From Prinia subflava (lineage: Eukaryota > Chordata > Aves > Passeriformes > Cisticolidae): DNA of 64,000 nt. Of this stretch, positions 1 through 12,750 are shown piece after piece. The position numbers and the translations under genes are program-made. The stretch covers positions 28,218,922 to 28,282,921 of the forward strand of contig NC_086248.1 in assembly GCF_021018805.1 (NCBI RefSeq), read 5' to 3'. Under the pieces are notes generated by a model. That model was not told the origin of the DNA and did not search any database. It saw nothing but the letters and a program-made list of their open reading frames with translations. Each line of letters opens with the position of its first letter. The first letter of the stretch is position 1.

Positions 1-1518
1 GAGACAGTCAAAATGCACTGTGCGTGGGGGGTTCTTTCTTTTTTTTCCTTCCTCTTCTCTTTCCTTCTATATCAAAGGAGCCAAGGAAACCATTGATCAT
101 CCCATGAAGGGTTTAGCAACTCAGTACGTGGTATCCATCTTCTGAAACACCACTGCAGAAATGTTTTAGCACAATTTAGAGAAATGTACTTAGGGCAATT
201 TTCAGAAGGCATGGAAATACATTGGTCATGCTGGAGTTACAACAGATGACAGCACAGGATCAAAAGAAAGATATTATCAAGTCAAATGCTAATTCTTACT
301 ATTTTATTTTGTAAAAAAATCTTTTCATCAGGTTTCTTCAATTATGTTGCCCAATTTCCAAGAAAAAGTCATATTGTTCTTCCACTAGAGTAAAAGTTGA
401 TTCCTTCTGTCCTTGTGTTGTCTGTATTCATTAATGAAGTAGTGGCACTAACTGTCCTCCATCCTTCCTTGACATGGGAGTAGATATATAGTCAAGGCTC
501 TGGATTTTCTATGCTGATGTAATGGCCCATAGAAAATCATTGCAAACTACTAGGCATCTGTTCTGCAAAGCAAGGTCATGAGTAAATTCTGATGGAAGAA
601 TATTTTACTCCACACTCATATATGCTAATTCTAAGACACTCAATATCTAATGCTTTGTTGTTTGCTAGGTTCTGTGCAGTCTATTAAAGTATTCTATCAT
701 TATGTGGGTGTACCTATCACTGAGACTCTCTAATTTTTTTTTTTTTCAGAGGCACCCATTTTCTCTACTGATTGGATGGGGAGTCTGTCTCTTTAGCTAG
801 GGTGCTATGTATCAGGATGCCATGACAGCAATCCATTTATTAGACATTGTAGTATTTGCTTCAGGTGAAAATTCTACTTTTCAAAATGCATATTATACTG
901 AATATAAAAGCTTTTACCTATACCATTATAATGCTATTTATTGCAGTATTATATTATCTAGGGTTTCTGTTCAACTACTAAGTCCCAGGGTTCAAACATA
1001 TAAAAAAACTATTTTAATCTAAACAAACTGAAACATTTCTAAATATACAATCTTCAGAAAAATGGCGGGGGTAGCGGGAAGGAAATATATGGAAAGGAAA
1101 AAGTTTCCATGGTCTAACTCTCCATCATCACCAGCTCATCAGCTTCTCTCCTATTGGTGGTTTTGGTCTGTATGGATTTCTCTGTACTTGTATTTCAAGA
1201 CTCAATTCTCAAGAAAAATCACTACCACTATTGTTGATTTTGACATCACTACTCCTCTCTCTGTTTTCTTTTTCCTCTGTCCCAAGGGGATGGAGCAACA
1301 GAATGCCTCATTACTTTGCCTCTGAGGGACAGGTTCTAGGTAGACAAAAGCGAAATCAAATACAATTTTTAATTTGCAAAAGCTTCCTGTAATGGATAGT
1401 ATCTATTAATGTACCTAGTATCTAATAAAAAAAAATCAGTTTTTATATGAGCTTTTCATGAGGCAATCTTTCTCTTTACATAAAACTAACATATATTTTT
1501 AATTAATAATATTATCAT

Positions 1519-1519
<1 letters not shown>
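1..1519. other. AT-rich unique DNA, no gene seen
   Basis: No open frame here resembles a protein I know; the longest are about 70-90 codons, which is expected by chance in AT-rich DNA. A pyrimidine-rich stretch lies at about 31-66 and a T-run at about 735-746. I recognise no repeat family. Confidence 0.6.

Positions 1520-1559
<40 letters not shown>
1520..1559. repeat. (TAA)n microsatellite
   Basis: Thirteen uninterrupted TAA units plus one T, 40 bp. A perfect array of this length is likely length-polymorphic between individuals. Confidence 0.97.
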
Positions 1560-3256
1560 CCTTCAGAACCCCATAGTCTTTCCTGTACCTGGTCTACCTT
1601 GTGAGAAGGAAAACATTCATGTTACACTGATTTCTATGAATATTCATTGAAAAAAAAATGGAATAACTTTAAAATATGGTCAGCAGACTTTGGCCTTCCT
1701 TTTAGTAAGGCAGTGACCATACTTCAATAAAATCTAATTACTCCATTTTAAAACCTTTCTAAAAAGTATAGTCTCTGCTTTGAGTAATGGTGTACAAAAG
1801 CAATCCACCTCAGCAGTTAAACATTTTAAGTGAAACAATCAATTTGAATGACAATCTGTTACTCATCCATAAAATGTATTAACTAATGAAAAATAGACAT
1901 TTCTCCACAATATTATAGTCACACATTTCAGTAAGAGACTTAAAACAACTGGGACTTCACAACCTTTTGATACAATTAGATATGTGTATGGCTAAATCAG
2001 CAGTAAAGTGTTTGAAGTCTATCAGGGTTGAGTGAAATAGCTACATAACTAGAAGCTATGAATAAAATGAAAGAAGAAAAATACTTAATCATTAGTCAAT
2101 TCCTCTGTGGAAAGAGGTAAAAGAGTCTAGTTATTTGACAGCTTTATTTATCCAAAGGCCAGAATTAAGAAATACATGTTTTACAGAAGCAATTCTGTAA
2201 AATTTCTATCCTTTCAATAGATCGGAGAACCTATTCCTTCATACATTTGTGTCACAAAGCAGTATTCATAAAACATGGCCCATGATAATGAAAATGGAAA
2301 AGAAAAATATTTTGTGTAAAGGCAGATTCATAGTCAATTTCCTGTTCCACGAAACAGTTTTACCACATTTGATTTAGAACTGGATAAACAAATTCCATCC
2401 CCACTGCATGAGGGAGTGCTGTAGCATGGCCAAAGTTGCAAAATCACTACTTTATAAAAGGTTCTGATAAAAATAAAAATATTCAGACTTCATATCATTT
2501 TATGTAATAAAAAGCTTTCAGCCTCATGGTGTTTTAAAATTGTTCTTTTAAGATACTTTATACTTTTGCTTGTTATTCTGACAAGTCAAGTACTGAAAGA
2601 AGAAAATAACATGAACCTGCATGAAATAGCATGTCAGCATACCTGTAAAAGCAGTGGTGCACCCAACAGCTTTACTAGCAATGCACTGATGGGCCATTAC
2701 TCATCCTAGAAAAAAGCACCTGTGAAGACTGCTTCTCCTTTAGGCAAGGGAGCAGCAGCCGAGCAGCAGCATGAGACACGTGCTGCAGACTGGAAAATCA
2801 TTTTTTCCCAGGTTCAGGCAGTGTGTAGCTCAGGGAGCCAAGGACTGGGAATTCACTTGAAAATCAACCACCTTGTAAAATAACAAGATCTTGAACTTGG
2901 AGATGGCTAAGAGAGAGGAGATGTTTACTTCATCTCTTTTTATTAAAGAGCTCTTGGCCTGGTCATCTACACTGTGGTGACTGAGGACATGAAGTATTGT
3001 TGCCATCACTGCTTATTACACAGGTCAACTCCATGCAGTTGAGTACTCACAGCTAATGTTGAATGTGTTTGCTGGGTAGTGATGGCTTTGAGTATGTAAT
3101 GATAATGGTTAAAAGTGAGAACAAAAAATTTGCATGAAATGTATTGCTAATTAGTACCAGTCTAGAAAAGCTTTATTTTACCATTACAGGCATTATTTAT
3201 AACGTTTTTTAACATACCCATTACAATGAAATCTGATTCCTAACTCTTAATTTTTT
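1560..3256. other. AT-rich unique DNA, no gene seen
   Basis: No recognisable coding, RNA or transposon sequence. A slightly GC-richer patch with CAGCAG-type runs lies at about 2740-2830, without a supported open frame. Confidence 0.55.
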
Positions 3257-3316
3257 TGTGCACATGTATGTATGTGTACACATACATGTACACATAACCA
3301 TATGTGTACACATATA
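3257..3316. repeat. Alternating purine/pyrimidine block with two palindromes
   Basis: The block is almost entirely alternating TG/CA/TA steps. It holds a perfect 20-bp palindrome at 3268-3287 and a perfect 16-bp palindrome at 3300-3315, both centred on GTAC. Such sequence can adopt Z-DNA or cruciform forms; that is general DNA biochemistry, not shown here. Confidence 0.9.
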
Positions 3317-6300
3317 CAACAAATGGTTTCATCCCTAAAAATAAGATGCATTGACGGGGAAATGAAGGAAAGCTGGTCCATGGTAATGGAGGAAAGTCCC
3401 TACATGATGACAAGTTAGTGAGCTCTAAGAAAAACTCTAGTTTGGTGTACATGAAAGAAAAATTATTGTAATTCTCATGGTTATCTTTGATTTCAATAAC
3501 ACTTGGATCAGTCATGAAATCAGTTATGCAACTCTTCTGCAGAACAAGACCATCATAATTTCAAAGTATTTCTAACTGGGTCCATTCTAAGAGGCCAGGA
3601 GCTTGTTAATATTTGAAGGGTATTGTGCATATGAACCGTAACTATCCATGAGGGAACAGAATTGTCAGGTTGACAGGCTTCAGCTCCTGTAAACCTGAGC
3701 ATGTTTAGTGATTTCAGAGCAGCTATGCCTGTTTACCATGGTTACGAATGGGGCCTGAGGATTATAGGACTACGCCTGAGCCAAGAATTTGGTAAGGAGC
3801 AAAGATATGCCTGTAACGTAAATGGTTTAACAGAATTAAAATGACATTTGCACTGCACTTTCTAATGCATTTTGTCTGAAGTTTTATGATTATCATCTCT
3901 AACTGACCATACCTAAGCAGTTCTTCCTGATTCTCCTAATACTATCCTGAAACAATTTATACTGAAGACCTTCAAGTCAGAAATGGGTTTATTTCTGCAA
4001 GCAAAGAATTTAGCACAATCCCAACATATAAAAATAATATGTAAAGTATAAATGATAGCAGACTTAATATGTTCCCTTTTTAGCTTTTTATCAACATCAA
4101 ATTGTTAAAATTAATTCTATATCTTCAATGCTTTAATATTTTTCTATAGTTAAACACTTCCAACACTTCATAAAAAGATAAGTTATATTTTCTACTTCTC
4201 TCATATCCAAGGAAGAAATTATTCTATCAAATAAAGATATCAAGTTATCTTGGTATTATCTATCTTTTAAAAGATGGGTTTGATTTTTCATTAATTTCTA
4301 TTTCTAGAATTAATATTATCTAATTTATTCCAAAGGTTTCTATGCTCTTGATTTTAAAACATAGGTTCCTCTTTCTCAGGGTTATGTTTTTCTTTCTATT
4401 AATTAAAGTACAATATTTATTATTTTACAGGTATGCTTATACACCAAATGTGATAGATCAGTTACTCATCAAAATTTAAAGGTGTGCCAGTTTTTTCATT
4501 ATTCTGCAGTGACAATCAATAAATGTCTTGATCAGAGCACATTAAACTCTGACTTCTGTTTCCTCCTCAGATGTGGTAATTTCCATTTCTATTCTGACAC
4601 TGCCATTAGCCATCTTATCTCTGCCCCTGCATACACTTTGGTCTTAGTGGAAGTGATGCAAAGTTTTAATAACTTTGATTATTCAAAAATTGAATAATTT
4701 TAATCTCCTTCAAAAATTCTTTTGGTCTCAAGCTTGTGTCTTACCTTTTTATATCCATGTCTTAAAGAATTTCAACTCTGAGCAAAGACCAACATCTCTA
4801 AAGAGCAACTCACGCCTGCTAAGATAACCAGTTCCTCCCCTTGGAGGAACCTATCTTTGTCTATAAATTATTGGGAAAACCTAATTGCTGCTTAATTTAA
4901 CTGGTAGTTGACATAAATTTATCCATAAGGATTGAGAGTTGAATAAACAAGTAAGAACATAGATAATAACTGTTTACTTATAAATTCCAAGTTCTTCTGA
5001 CTATAGTTGTAGTCCCAGGTATCATGGACTCCATCCAGTTACCACTGGATACAGAGACAAATTTTTTAAATGAACTTCACTAGGTAGCAAATTGGGATGG
5101 AAAATAGGCATAAATTTCACAGTGTTTCAAGTAGATTGCTACATATTCAAGGATCTAAATAGCAGAAAAAATCCATTCAGAGCGGGATATAATTCATCGC
5201 TTGAAGTAACAATTCCCTGCTGAATTTCACATGGTTCTGCATAGGTACTTAGAAGATTGAATCATACATTTTGAACAAAGAATATTAATTCCTCTTTTGT
5301 CATTCATATTTTATAGAATAGTTTAGTTGCTGACAGAAAAGGTGTTTTGGGAGTTGTATGTGAACAGTAAAAGGATTTACAATTATTAGCCATGTGAATC
5401 GCATTTCTAGTGTTGTCCTCAGTAAAAGTTGGCAGTAAGAGTGGCACTAGAAAAATTTTACTTTTCACAGAAAATAGTGATCACAATATACAATTACAGA
5501 AGTATTTGACCAGACGTTGAGTTTGGTTATGCTGTGGTTTGATTTGGTATTTAAATCTGAATTAGAAGGGTTCGGACTTGAGGAAAAGAGTCAATAGTAG
5601 GGAAATTATTACAGCTTTTCTTCTAACATTTTGACCTAACATTGCAGAGGGAGGCAAATGAGATATTGTTCTGATCAGCACATTGTGATTCTGAGAAAGA
5701 AGATTAACTTTCTCAAAAAATAACTACCACTGTAGGCCAAAAATTTGTTATTATCTGGTCATTGTGGTCTACTGGATAAATGCATTATGGCTCATTAATA
5801 ATTATTTGTATACATTCCACTTGGAGCAGTACTCAAGGAAAAGAGTGATCAAAATTAAAGGCGCTTAATGTATCATCTTTTCATCTGTTAAATTAATACT
5901 TGCATAAGCCTCAGTTTTCAGCACAACTGTTTCAGCACAAGTACAGTAGACAGGTTAGGAACAAGATCAGTACAAGAAGACACAGAACAGGTTAGCAGCA
6001 CTAAACCAGCCCATTGCTATATTCCTTCTCATCTGCCCAGCTCTAAAGTGTGAAGTTCAGACAAATTTCCAGCTGGTGGAGAAAGAAGCTTCCCTTGAAG
6101 TGTTACGTCTATTAGATCCATGTCATATGACTGTTAGAGGAACAATACATTCATCCCACCCACCCTTAAGGAAAAAGGAGTGACACAGAATAAAGAAATG
6201 AAAACAGGGCATTTTTTTCTACTGCTATTATTTTTCAGCACTTTTACATGTATAGATAGGATTTGTCTCATTAACTTATGCTCTTTGTTTTCTCCTTCAT

Positions 6301-8298
6301 ATTTTCAACTCTTTCTTGAAAACTATGTTCATTGATATATTTCCTCAAATGTTTACACAAAATATTTACTGGAACATCTGTATCTAAGGTAAGTACTGTT
6401 TGAAAACAACAGTTAAGAATATTAACAGGCAGTAGCAAAAGTATTAAATTAACTAGAGGTTAATGTGTACCTGCCACTTCATGCACCATAAATATTCTTC
6501 CGTGTATGCTTTAATTGAAAAATTCATGAGAATTTAAGCTATGAAAATTGAAAAGCACACTTAGATAAAAAATTACAGTTGGATAAATAGCTCAGTAGGA
6601 GCTCATCCTACAGTTAATGCTAAAAAGTGAACATGAGGCATCAAAATATTGATATAGCAAATAGATATTAAAACCCATTTTATTTTATTCTTGGCACTTA
6701 TTTAACAGCCTCCCAAGCAGTTATCTTGCTTGTGCTGATGTAAAACTATTTTGTAACAGTCATGACTGTACAAACTGTAAGTGTAATCAAACTAAATAAA
6801 GAATAGAAAATCAAAAAGAAAACATGAACAAAACCTCATAAAATTATAGGACTGTGTCATAAAAAACATATGGTATTTATGCAAGCAGTCACTGCAACAA
6901 AAAGCCTATATCTAAGTTCTATACACTTATAGTTTATAATTATCCTATATATATTTATAAGGAGTAGAAGTAAAAATATTCTTAAAAATTCTTAAGTAAA
7001 CATATCACCTGAACAAAAAAACAAGGGGATAAAATCATTTTTCTTTGGCTTCTGGAGAATCAGATCTTTATCTAAGAGCAAATATATTAGACCTATTTTT
7101 ATTAATATTATTTTTCACAGATTTCACACATACTGAAGCAAGCAGACTCATTGTTTTTTCTTGACTTCATATGTCTAGTGACAGAAAAAACTTTGAGGAA
7201 ACAAAGGAAAAAATAATCCCAGCACAGATTATGACTATGTTAAAGACTAGAAAGCAGTCATATTTTTCTGACATAGTTTTCTGTGCTAAATACTAGAACA
7301 TCTCCTGTCCCATGCAGTGTATTTCAGTTATTTATTTATTTATTATTGTTTATAGAAATTATTGGTCCTTGTATGATTTCATTAGATAACATGGAGATAC
7401 GTAAATTCCAATTTCTGTACAGAGTTCATAGTAGCTGGAATCAGGCACTTTTCATGTTGTAACATCAGCATTGCAGAAATCAGTCTTCAAGAAGAAACAA
7501 AATGAAATTATTTTTTCTTATACTGATATTGATATTTTTTAAATTATACTTTTGGGCATAATGGAAAGGACACATGCACGTAGATACACAAACTCAACTA
7601 CCTTGGCACATTCTGCTAGCCAAAAATGACTCTTGTGAGCAAATTCTGTTAAATCCATGTTATGCAACTAATTGAGGTAATCAAGGTACTCAACATCATA
7701 AAATTGTGCCTATTGCTTCCAGAAATGATCTTCTGATTTCATTAGCTTTTAGAATTAGTACTTATCTTTGACTTTAAATAGACTACAAGCTCTGTACTGT
7801 GCATATAAATGTTCAGTCTGTCTGTTTAATCATTCAGTTTCAGTATTTTGCATGATGCCATATGTTCCTGTGACTAAACAATCTGCAGTTTCTATTCTGC
7901 TGTCTTTTATTTTTGAGATCTCTGGGATTTAAAATTTCTCTGCCAGAAGTGCCATTCCCTCCATACTCTGATCTGCCTCTTAGCTTTATAATCAACAAGC
8001 CATATTATATTCCCTAAAAGGGAACATGGATGGTGCCATTTCTTCACATGATGACGTTAATTACTGTCACCCCATCACATTCATTTTTTCATAACAGAAA
8101 CTGCAGGGACACATCAAATTAACTTCTTCCTCTGTATGCCTATTCCAAAGCCAAGAAGCTTTATTTCTAAATGATCTCATCTTTGTATAAATATATTTAG
8201 AGTATTTCAAAAAGAATTATTGAAATTTAGAATGCCCTTTTTATCATAACATTTACATCTATTTATCATTTTCCTGGGTTTTATTTTTATCAGAATTA
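3317..8298. other. AT-rich unique DNA, no gene seen
   Basis: About 5 kb without a recognisable gene, RNA or transposable element. Open frames are short (71 codons at most) and AT-biased. A short ATTT-repeat patch lies near 7330. Very old, unrecognisable repeats may be present. Confidence 0.55.
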
Positions 8299-8303
8299 TA
8301 TGA

Positions 8304-9343
8304 TGTGTTGGGTTGACCCTGGGTGGATGCCAGGTGTCCACCAGAGTCCCCTCCTCAGCTGGAGGGGGAGAAAATAACACAAGAGAAGGCCGGTGTTTCA
8401 AGACAAGGGCAGGAAGAGACCACTCAGCAGCTACCCTTATGGACAACACAGACTCAGCCCGGGGAAATCAGTTTAATTTATTGCTAATCCATTCAGAGTA
8501 GGGTAATGAAAAATAAAAACCAAATCTTAAAAAACATTCCCCTACTCCCTTCTTCCCAGACTCCAACTCACTCCTGAATCCTCTTCTGCCAGCAGCACGG
8601 CAGTACTGGGAATGTACAGGGAATGGGGGTTCTGGTCAACTCATCACACATGGTTTCTGTTGCTCTGTCCTCTGCAGGGGAGAGGACTCCTCACACTCTT
8701 CCCCTGTCACAGGAGACAGTCCTACATAAAATTCCTCAGCATGAGTCCTTCCACAAGCTACAGTTCTTCATTAGATGCTCCATCATGGATAACTCCCATG
8801 GGGTGCATTCTTTCAGGAACAGAGTGCTCCAGCATGTGACTCTCACAGGGCCAAAACTCCTCACCAGCTCTTTCCACAGGACCACGGGTTCTGCCAGGAA
8901 CCTGCTCCAGTATGGGCTTCACATGGGGCCAAAATGTCCTTCAGGGATCCATGCTCTGGTGTGGAATCCTCCACGGGCTGTAGAGAAATTGCTGCACCGT
9001 GGCCCTCCATGGGCTGCAGGGGAATCTCTTCTCCTGCACCTGAAACACCTCCTACTCCTCCTTCACTGACCTTGGGGTCCGTAGAGCTAAGAGAGTTTTT
9101 CTCTTGTATTCTCACTTCTCTCTTTGCCTGCAGCTGCCCAATTGGGTTTTTCTCCTCCTTGACTATGTTATCGCAGAAGTGCTACACCATCACTGACAGA
9201 CCTAATACTGGCCAGCAGTGAGTCTGTCTTGGAGCCAGCTGGCATTGGCTCTGTCACACAGAGGAAGCTTCTAGCAGCTTCTAAAAGTAGCCACATCTAT
9301 GGCCTCCCTCACTACCTAAACCTTGCCATGTAAACTTAATACA
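8304..9343 (-). mobile_element. Solo LTR of an endogenous retrovirus, ERVL-like
   Basis: A 1,040-bp element that reads on the minus strand from TGTATTAAGTTT to ...GGGTCAACCCAACACA. It is flanked by a perfect 5-bp direct repeat TATGA (8299-8303 and 9344-9348), so both ends are fixed. TG...CA termini with a target duplication are diagnostic of retroviral LTRs. The 5-bp duplication is typical of ERVL-like (class III) elements; that class call is inference. No gag, pol or env lies beside it, so it is a solo LTR. The interior repeats CCATGG/GCTGCAGGGG-type motifs and is related to the LTRs at 15.0 kb and 33.8 kb. Frames of 148 and 95 codons run antisense to it and are not called genes. Confidence 0.9.
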
Positions 9344-9348
9344 TATGA

Positions 9349-9889
9349 TCCCTTTAAGGAATTATAAAGTCACTCAGTTGTAAACAGATTACAGTCAGGT
9401 GTTAAATACGTCAGAAATACAGGTCCCATCACTTTAAAAATCATAGAAAACACAATAAATATGTACACCAATTGAGATGGCAATTTTTCTTCATCTTATT
9501 CTTGAAATGGGAAATAATGAAAAGAAATTGGACACCACTGTCTTACTGCTGATAAAGGCATCATTATTAATTCAAGGCGTTCATAGGTTAATGACAGATT
9601 ATAGAAGCCTTTACCTACTCCAGTCTTGATTCAGGCAGGAAATCAACCTTGCTATCAGAAACAGAGGGAAGCAAGGAAAAAGATGTGTAAACAAGCAGCC
9701 AACCTTGCACCATTTTAGTTAGCATGCCAGGCGTAAACCAAACTGTACCTGAGCCATGTTTTGAACTATAATGTGCGGGAGAATGGATTCTAAGAGAATA
9801 GAGATAGTGCTGAAGGCAATCCCACCCTTGATGAGTTGCAGCTGTACCAATTACCAAAGAGTGGAAACAGCCTTGCCCTTAATAGGTCC
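9349..9889. other. Unique DNA between LTR and CR1
   Basis: No recognisable gene or repeat. The boundary with the CR1 5' region to the right is not sharp. Confidence 0.4.
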
Positions 9890-10689
9890 CAGCCATGTCC
9901 AGTAAGGATGGGTGTTATAAAAGAGTGGGTTAGCTAGTCAAGAGGAGTTGGTGTTTGCTGATTGTGTTGTGAGGAGGAAGGGTTGGGCAGTCGTGTGAGG
10001 GACAGGAAAGAGTCAGAGCTGTGTGGGGCTGTCTGTGAGAATTCACAGAGAAAAGGTGTGAAAGTTTTGCTGCAGGATAGTAAACTGATGGTGTTAGTCA
10101 GAGTTCACTGCTAACTGGTGCTGAGCACCAACCACAATAGTGCACTCAAGGCAGAGACTGTTCCTGGCTGTGACTACCAAAGCAACCTGTCAGTACTTAG
10201 GTTTCTTAAAGAAAAGGTATCTTAGTTATGAATTTGCTTGTTAAGGTGATAAGCTTGTCTTCAGGAGCATTCCAGAGTGAAGTGGGAGATCTCAGCATAC
10301 CAGAGTGGGTCCTGAAATAAGACAGCCCCAGAAGAGTGAGGGCCTCGCAGGAGCTGGTAGCTTGCACAATGGATGATGGGTGGCAGCACCAGGTACCTCC
10401 CTTCTGGAAGGTATGAGGGCACGTGTTTGTGGGCCTGACACACTCTCTAGAGGGGTGTACTGCTTGCTGTAGGTTTATATGAGGGGTGTCACTAAGAGAA
10501 CACCAAGCCTTGTACAGTCCACTATTCCCTGCCACTGTTGCTCCATGTGAGCACCGGTGGTAGACAGGAGCAGCCTGAAGAGGACCAAGAAGGATTGGAG
10601 AGTTCTTGGACAGGCAGTAAGGATCTCTGGAGCACAGGGATTTTGTTCATTGAGTCTACTGGTCAAAGGGAAAGAGTTTGAAAGAGATT
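9890..10689 (+). mobile_element. Probable 5' part of the CR1 element
   Basis: This GC-richer stretch runs without a break into the clear CR1 body. It contains pieces that look like the CR1 5' untranslated/ORF1 region, such as the segments around 10150-10190 and 10380-10440. A TATAAAAG-like string lies near 9917. The match is much weaker than in the body, and the endonuclease part of ORF2 seems to be missing between here and 10690. It could instead be unrelated sequence that the CR1 landed beside. Confidence 0.4.
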
Positions 10690-11815
10690 AGTCCAGAAAG
10701 TGCACAGAAAGCTCGCTACCTTGAGCTTCAGACAGGGATCTGTGTGGTAGACCATCATTGGATAAAGCCCTGGAGGGAGGAGAAACTCAGAAAAGGTGGT
10801 TAATATTACAGAATCACCTCCTCCAAGCTCGGGAGCAATGCATGCCAGCAAAGACCAAAACAGGAAAAAAATGCCAAGAGGCCTGCATGGATGAACAAAG
10901 AAGCTCTTGGGAAAACTGAAATATAAAATGAAGCCCAAAGAAGGTAGAAACAAGGACAGCTAGCCTGAGAAGAAAACAAAGTGATTGTCCAAGTACCAGG
11001 GAACATGTTAGGAAATGAAAGTCTTCATATCATTAAATCTGAATTAATTCAAGGGAACAAGAATTCAAGAGGAACAAGAAAAGCTTTTATAGCTAAATTG
11101 CTGATAGAATAAAGACTAGGGAAATACAGGCCCTCTTTAGAGGAAAACAGAAGACCTAGTTAGAAGGGATATGAAAAAGAAGTCTGAGGTATTCAACAAA
11201 TTTTTAGGTTCAGTCTTCATTGGCATGTGCTCCAACCACACCACCCAGGTCGCAAAAGGCAAAGACAGGGACTGGGTGAATGAAAAACTGCCTGCTGTAG
11301 GAGGAGATCAGTTTCAAGAACATCTAAAAACCTGAAAGAACAAAAGTCCATGGGACTTGATGAGATGCATCTATGGGTGCACTGAAACTGATGGATAAGT
11401 GACTCAGCCACAATCCATTGTATTTGAGAGGTCATGGATATTTGGTGAAGTTCACAGTGATTGAAAAAGGGGAAACATAATCCCCATTTTTAAAAAGGAG
11501 GGGGAAAAAGGAAAACCCTGAACATGAAGTCAGTCTGACCTTGGTGTCTATTGAGATCATGGAGCAGATCCTCCTGGAAATGATGCAAAAGTATGTCTAA
11601 AAGTAGGAGGTGATGGGTGACTGCCAAGATGGTTTGAATAAGGGCAAATCATATCTGACAAATTTGGTAGCCTTCTACGATGGGGTTCGGTATACCATCT
11701 ACCTCAACTTGTGCAAAAATTTGGCACTGTCCCACATGAGATCATTGTCTCTAAAATGGAGAGACCTGGATGAAATGCCCAGCAGATAAGGAATTGGCTG
11801 GATGCTTGTACTCAG

Positions 11816-12310
11816 GTGGTGAATGATTCAATCTCCAAGTGGAGAGCAGTGATGAGTGATGCTCCACAGGGATCAGTATTAGGATTGGTGCTGTTTAATG
11901 TCTTTGTTGGTGACATGTACTGTGGGATCAAGCGTACCCTCATCAAGTTTGCTGGTGCCACCAGGCTGTGTGGTGCAGTCCTGCTGCAGGAATGGGATCC
12001 CATCCAGAGGAACAGCCTTGAGATGTGTGTCTGTGCAAACCTCACCAAGTTCAACAAAGTCACGTGCAAGGCCCTGCAGATGGGTTGGGACAATTGCAAA
12101 CACAAGTACAGACTGAGCAGAGAATGGACTGAGAGCAGCTCTGAGGAGAAGGATTTAGGTGCACTGGCTAACGAGAAGCTCAACAGGATCTGGCAATGTG
12201 CACTTGCAGCTCAGAAAGCAAAACACAGGGTCAAACGCAGCATGGCCAAAAGGGTTAGGGAGGTGATTCTGCTCCTCTACTGTGCTCTCATGAGTATGGA
12301 CCTGGAGTGA
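11816..12310 (+). pseudogene. CR1 ORF2 reverse-transcriptase fragment, inactive
   Basis: A 165-codon stretch of the CR1 reverse transcriptase, which in an intact element copies the CR1 RNA into the genome. Residues 16-28 (APQGSVLGLVLFN) are the conserved turn before the catalytic motif. The catalytic FADD motif should follow; here residues 45-49 read FAGAT, so both metal-binding aspartates are gone and no polymerase activity is possible. A recognisable thumb region follows (about residues 64-110), then a segment around residues 130-165 typical of CR1. The open frame starts at an internal methionine and the upstream fingers/palm are in other frames, so this is a decayed fragment and not a gene. 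Confidence 0.88.
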
Positions 12311-12466
12311 GTCTGGAGGAAGGCTACAAAAAGGTTTAGAGGTCTAGAATGCCATTAGAGAGAGACAAGGTTGCTGAGCCTGGAAAAGAGTTGACTCAAG
12401 GAAGACCTTATTGCAGCCTTCCAGTACCTAAAGGATGACTACAGGAAAGAAGAAGAGGGACTTTTC

Positions 12467-12664
12467 ATGAGGACATGTGGTGACAAGACAAGGGGGAATG
12501 GTTTTAAATTGAAAGAGAGTCAATTTAGATTAGATATTAGGAAAAAAATGCTTTACTCTGAACATGGTGAGACACTGGCAGAGTTTGCCCAGAGAAGCTG
12601 TGACTGTCCTACCCCAGAAGTATTTAAGGCCAGTTTGGATGGGGCTTTGAGTAACCTGGTCTAG
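12467..12664 (+). pseudogene. CR1 ORF2 C-terminal remnant
   Basis: The last part of CR1 ORF2 remains open for 65 codons, with the typical FRLDIRKKM segment (residues 21-29) and an EVFKASLDGALSN ending (residues 51-63) just before the natural stop. It is separated from the reverse-transcriptase fragment upstream by a stop and frame change. It marks the 3' end of the element and has no function by itself. Confidence 0.85.
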
Positions 12665-12750
12665 TGGACAGTGTCCCTGTCTATGGCACTAGATAATCTT
12701 TCAGGTTATTTCCAACTTAAGCTATTCTATGATTCAATAATTTTGTGATT

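Larger units (their letters stand above)
10690..12750 (+). mobile_element. CR1 non-LTR retrotransposon (LINE), 3' two thirds
   Basis: Plus-strand CR1 copy. It matches the CR1 ORF2 course in order: the segment before the reverse transcriptase (10720-11220), the reverse-transcriptase region (11350-12310), the C-terminal part (12340-12664), and the short 3' untranslated end. It finishes with the ATTCTATGATT-type terminal motif near 12725-12740. Many stops and small deletions show it is long dead. CR1 is the main LINE of birds and other sauropsids, which is a chief reason for calling this a bird. Confidence 0.92.

Noticed and set aside
8623..9221. Protein-coding gene at 8.6-9.2 kb
   Set aside because: The frames lie inside a solo LTR on its antisense strand and have no known domain; kept only as a finding.
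11816..12664. Functional CR1 ORF2
   Set aside because: The catalytic aspartates are missing, and frameshifts and stops separate the parts.
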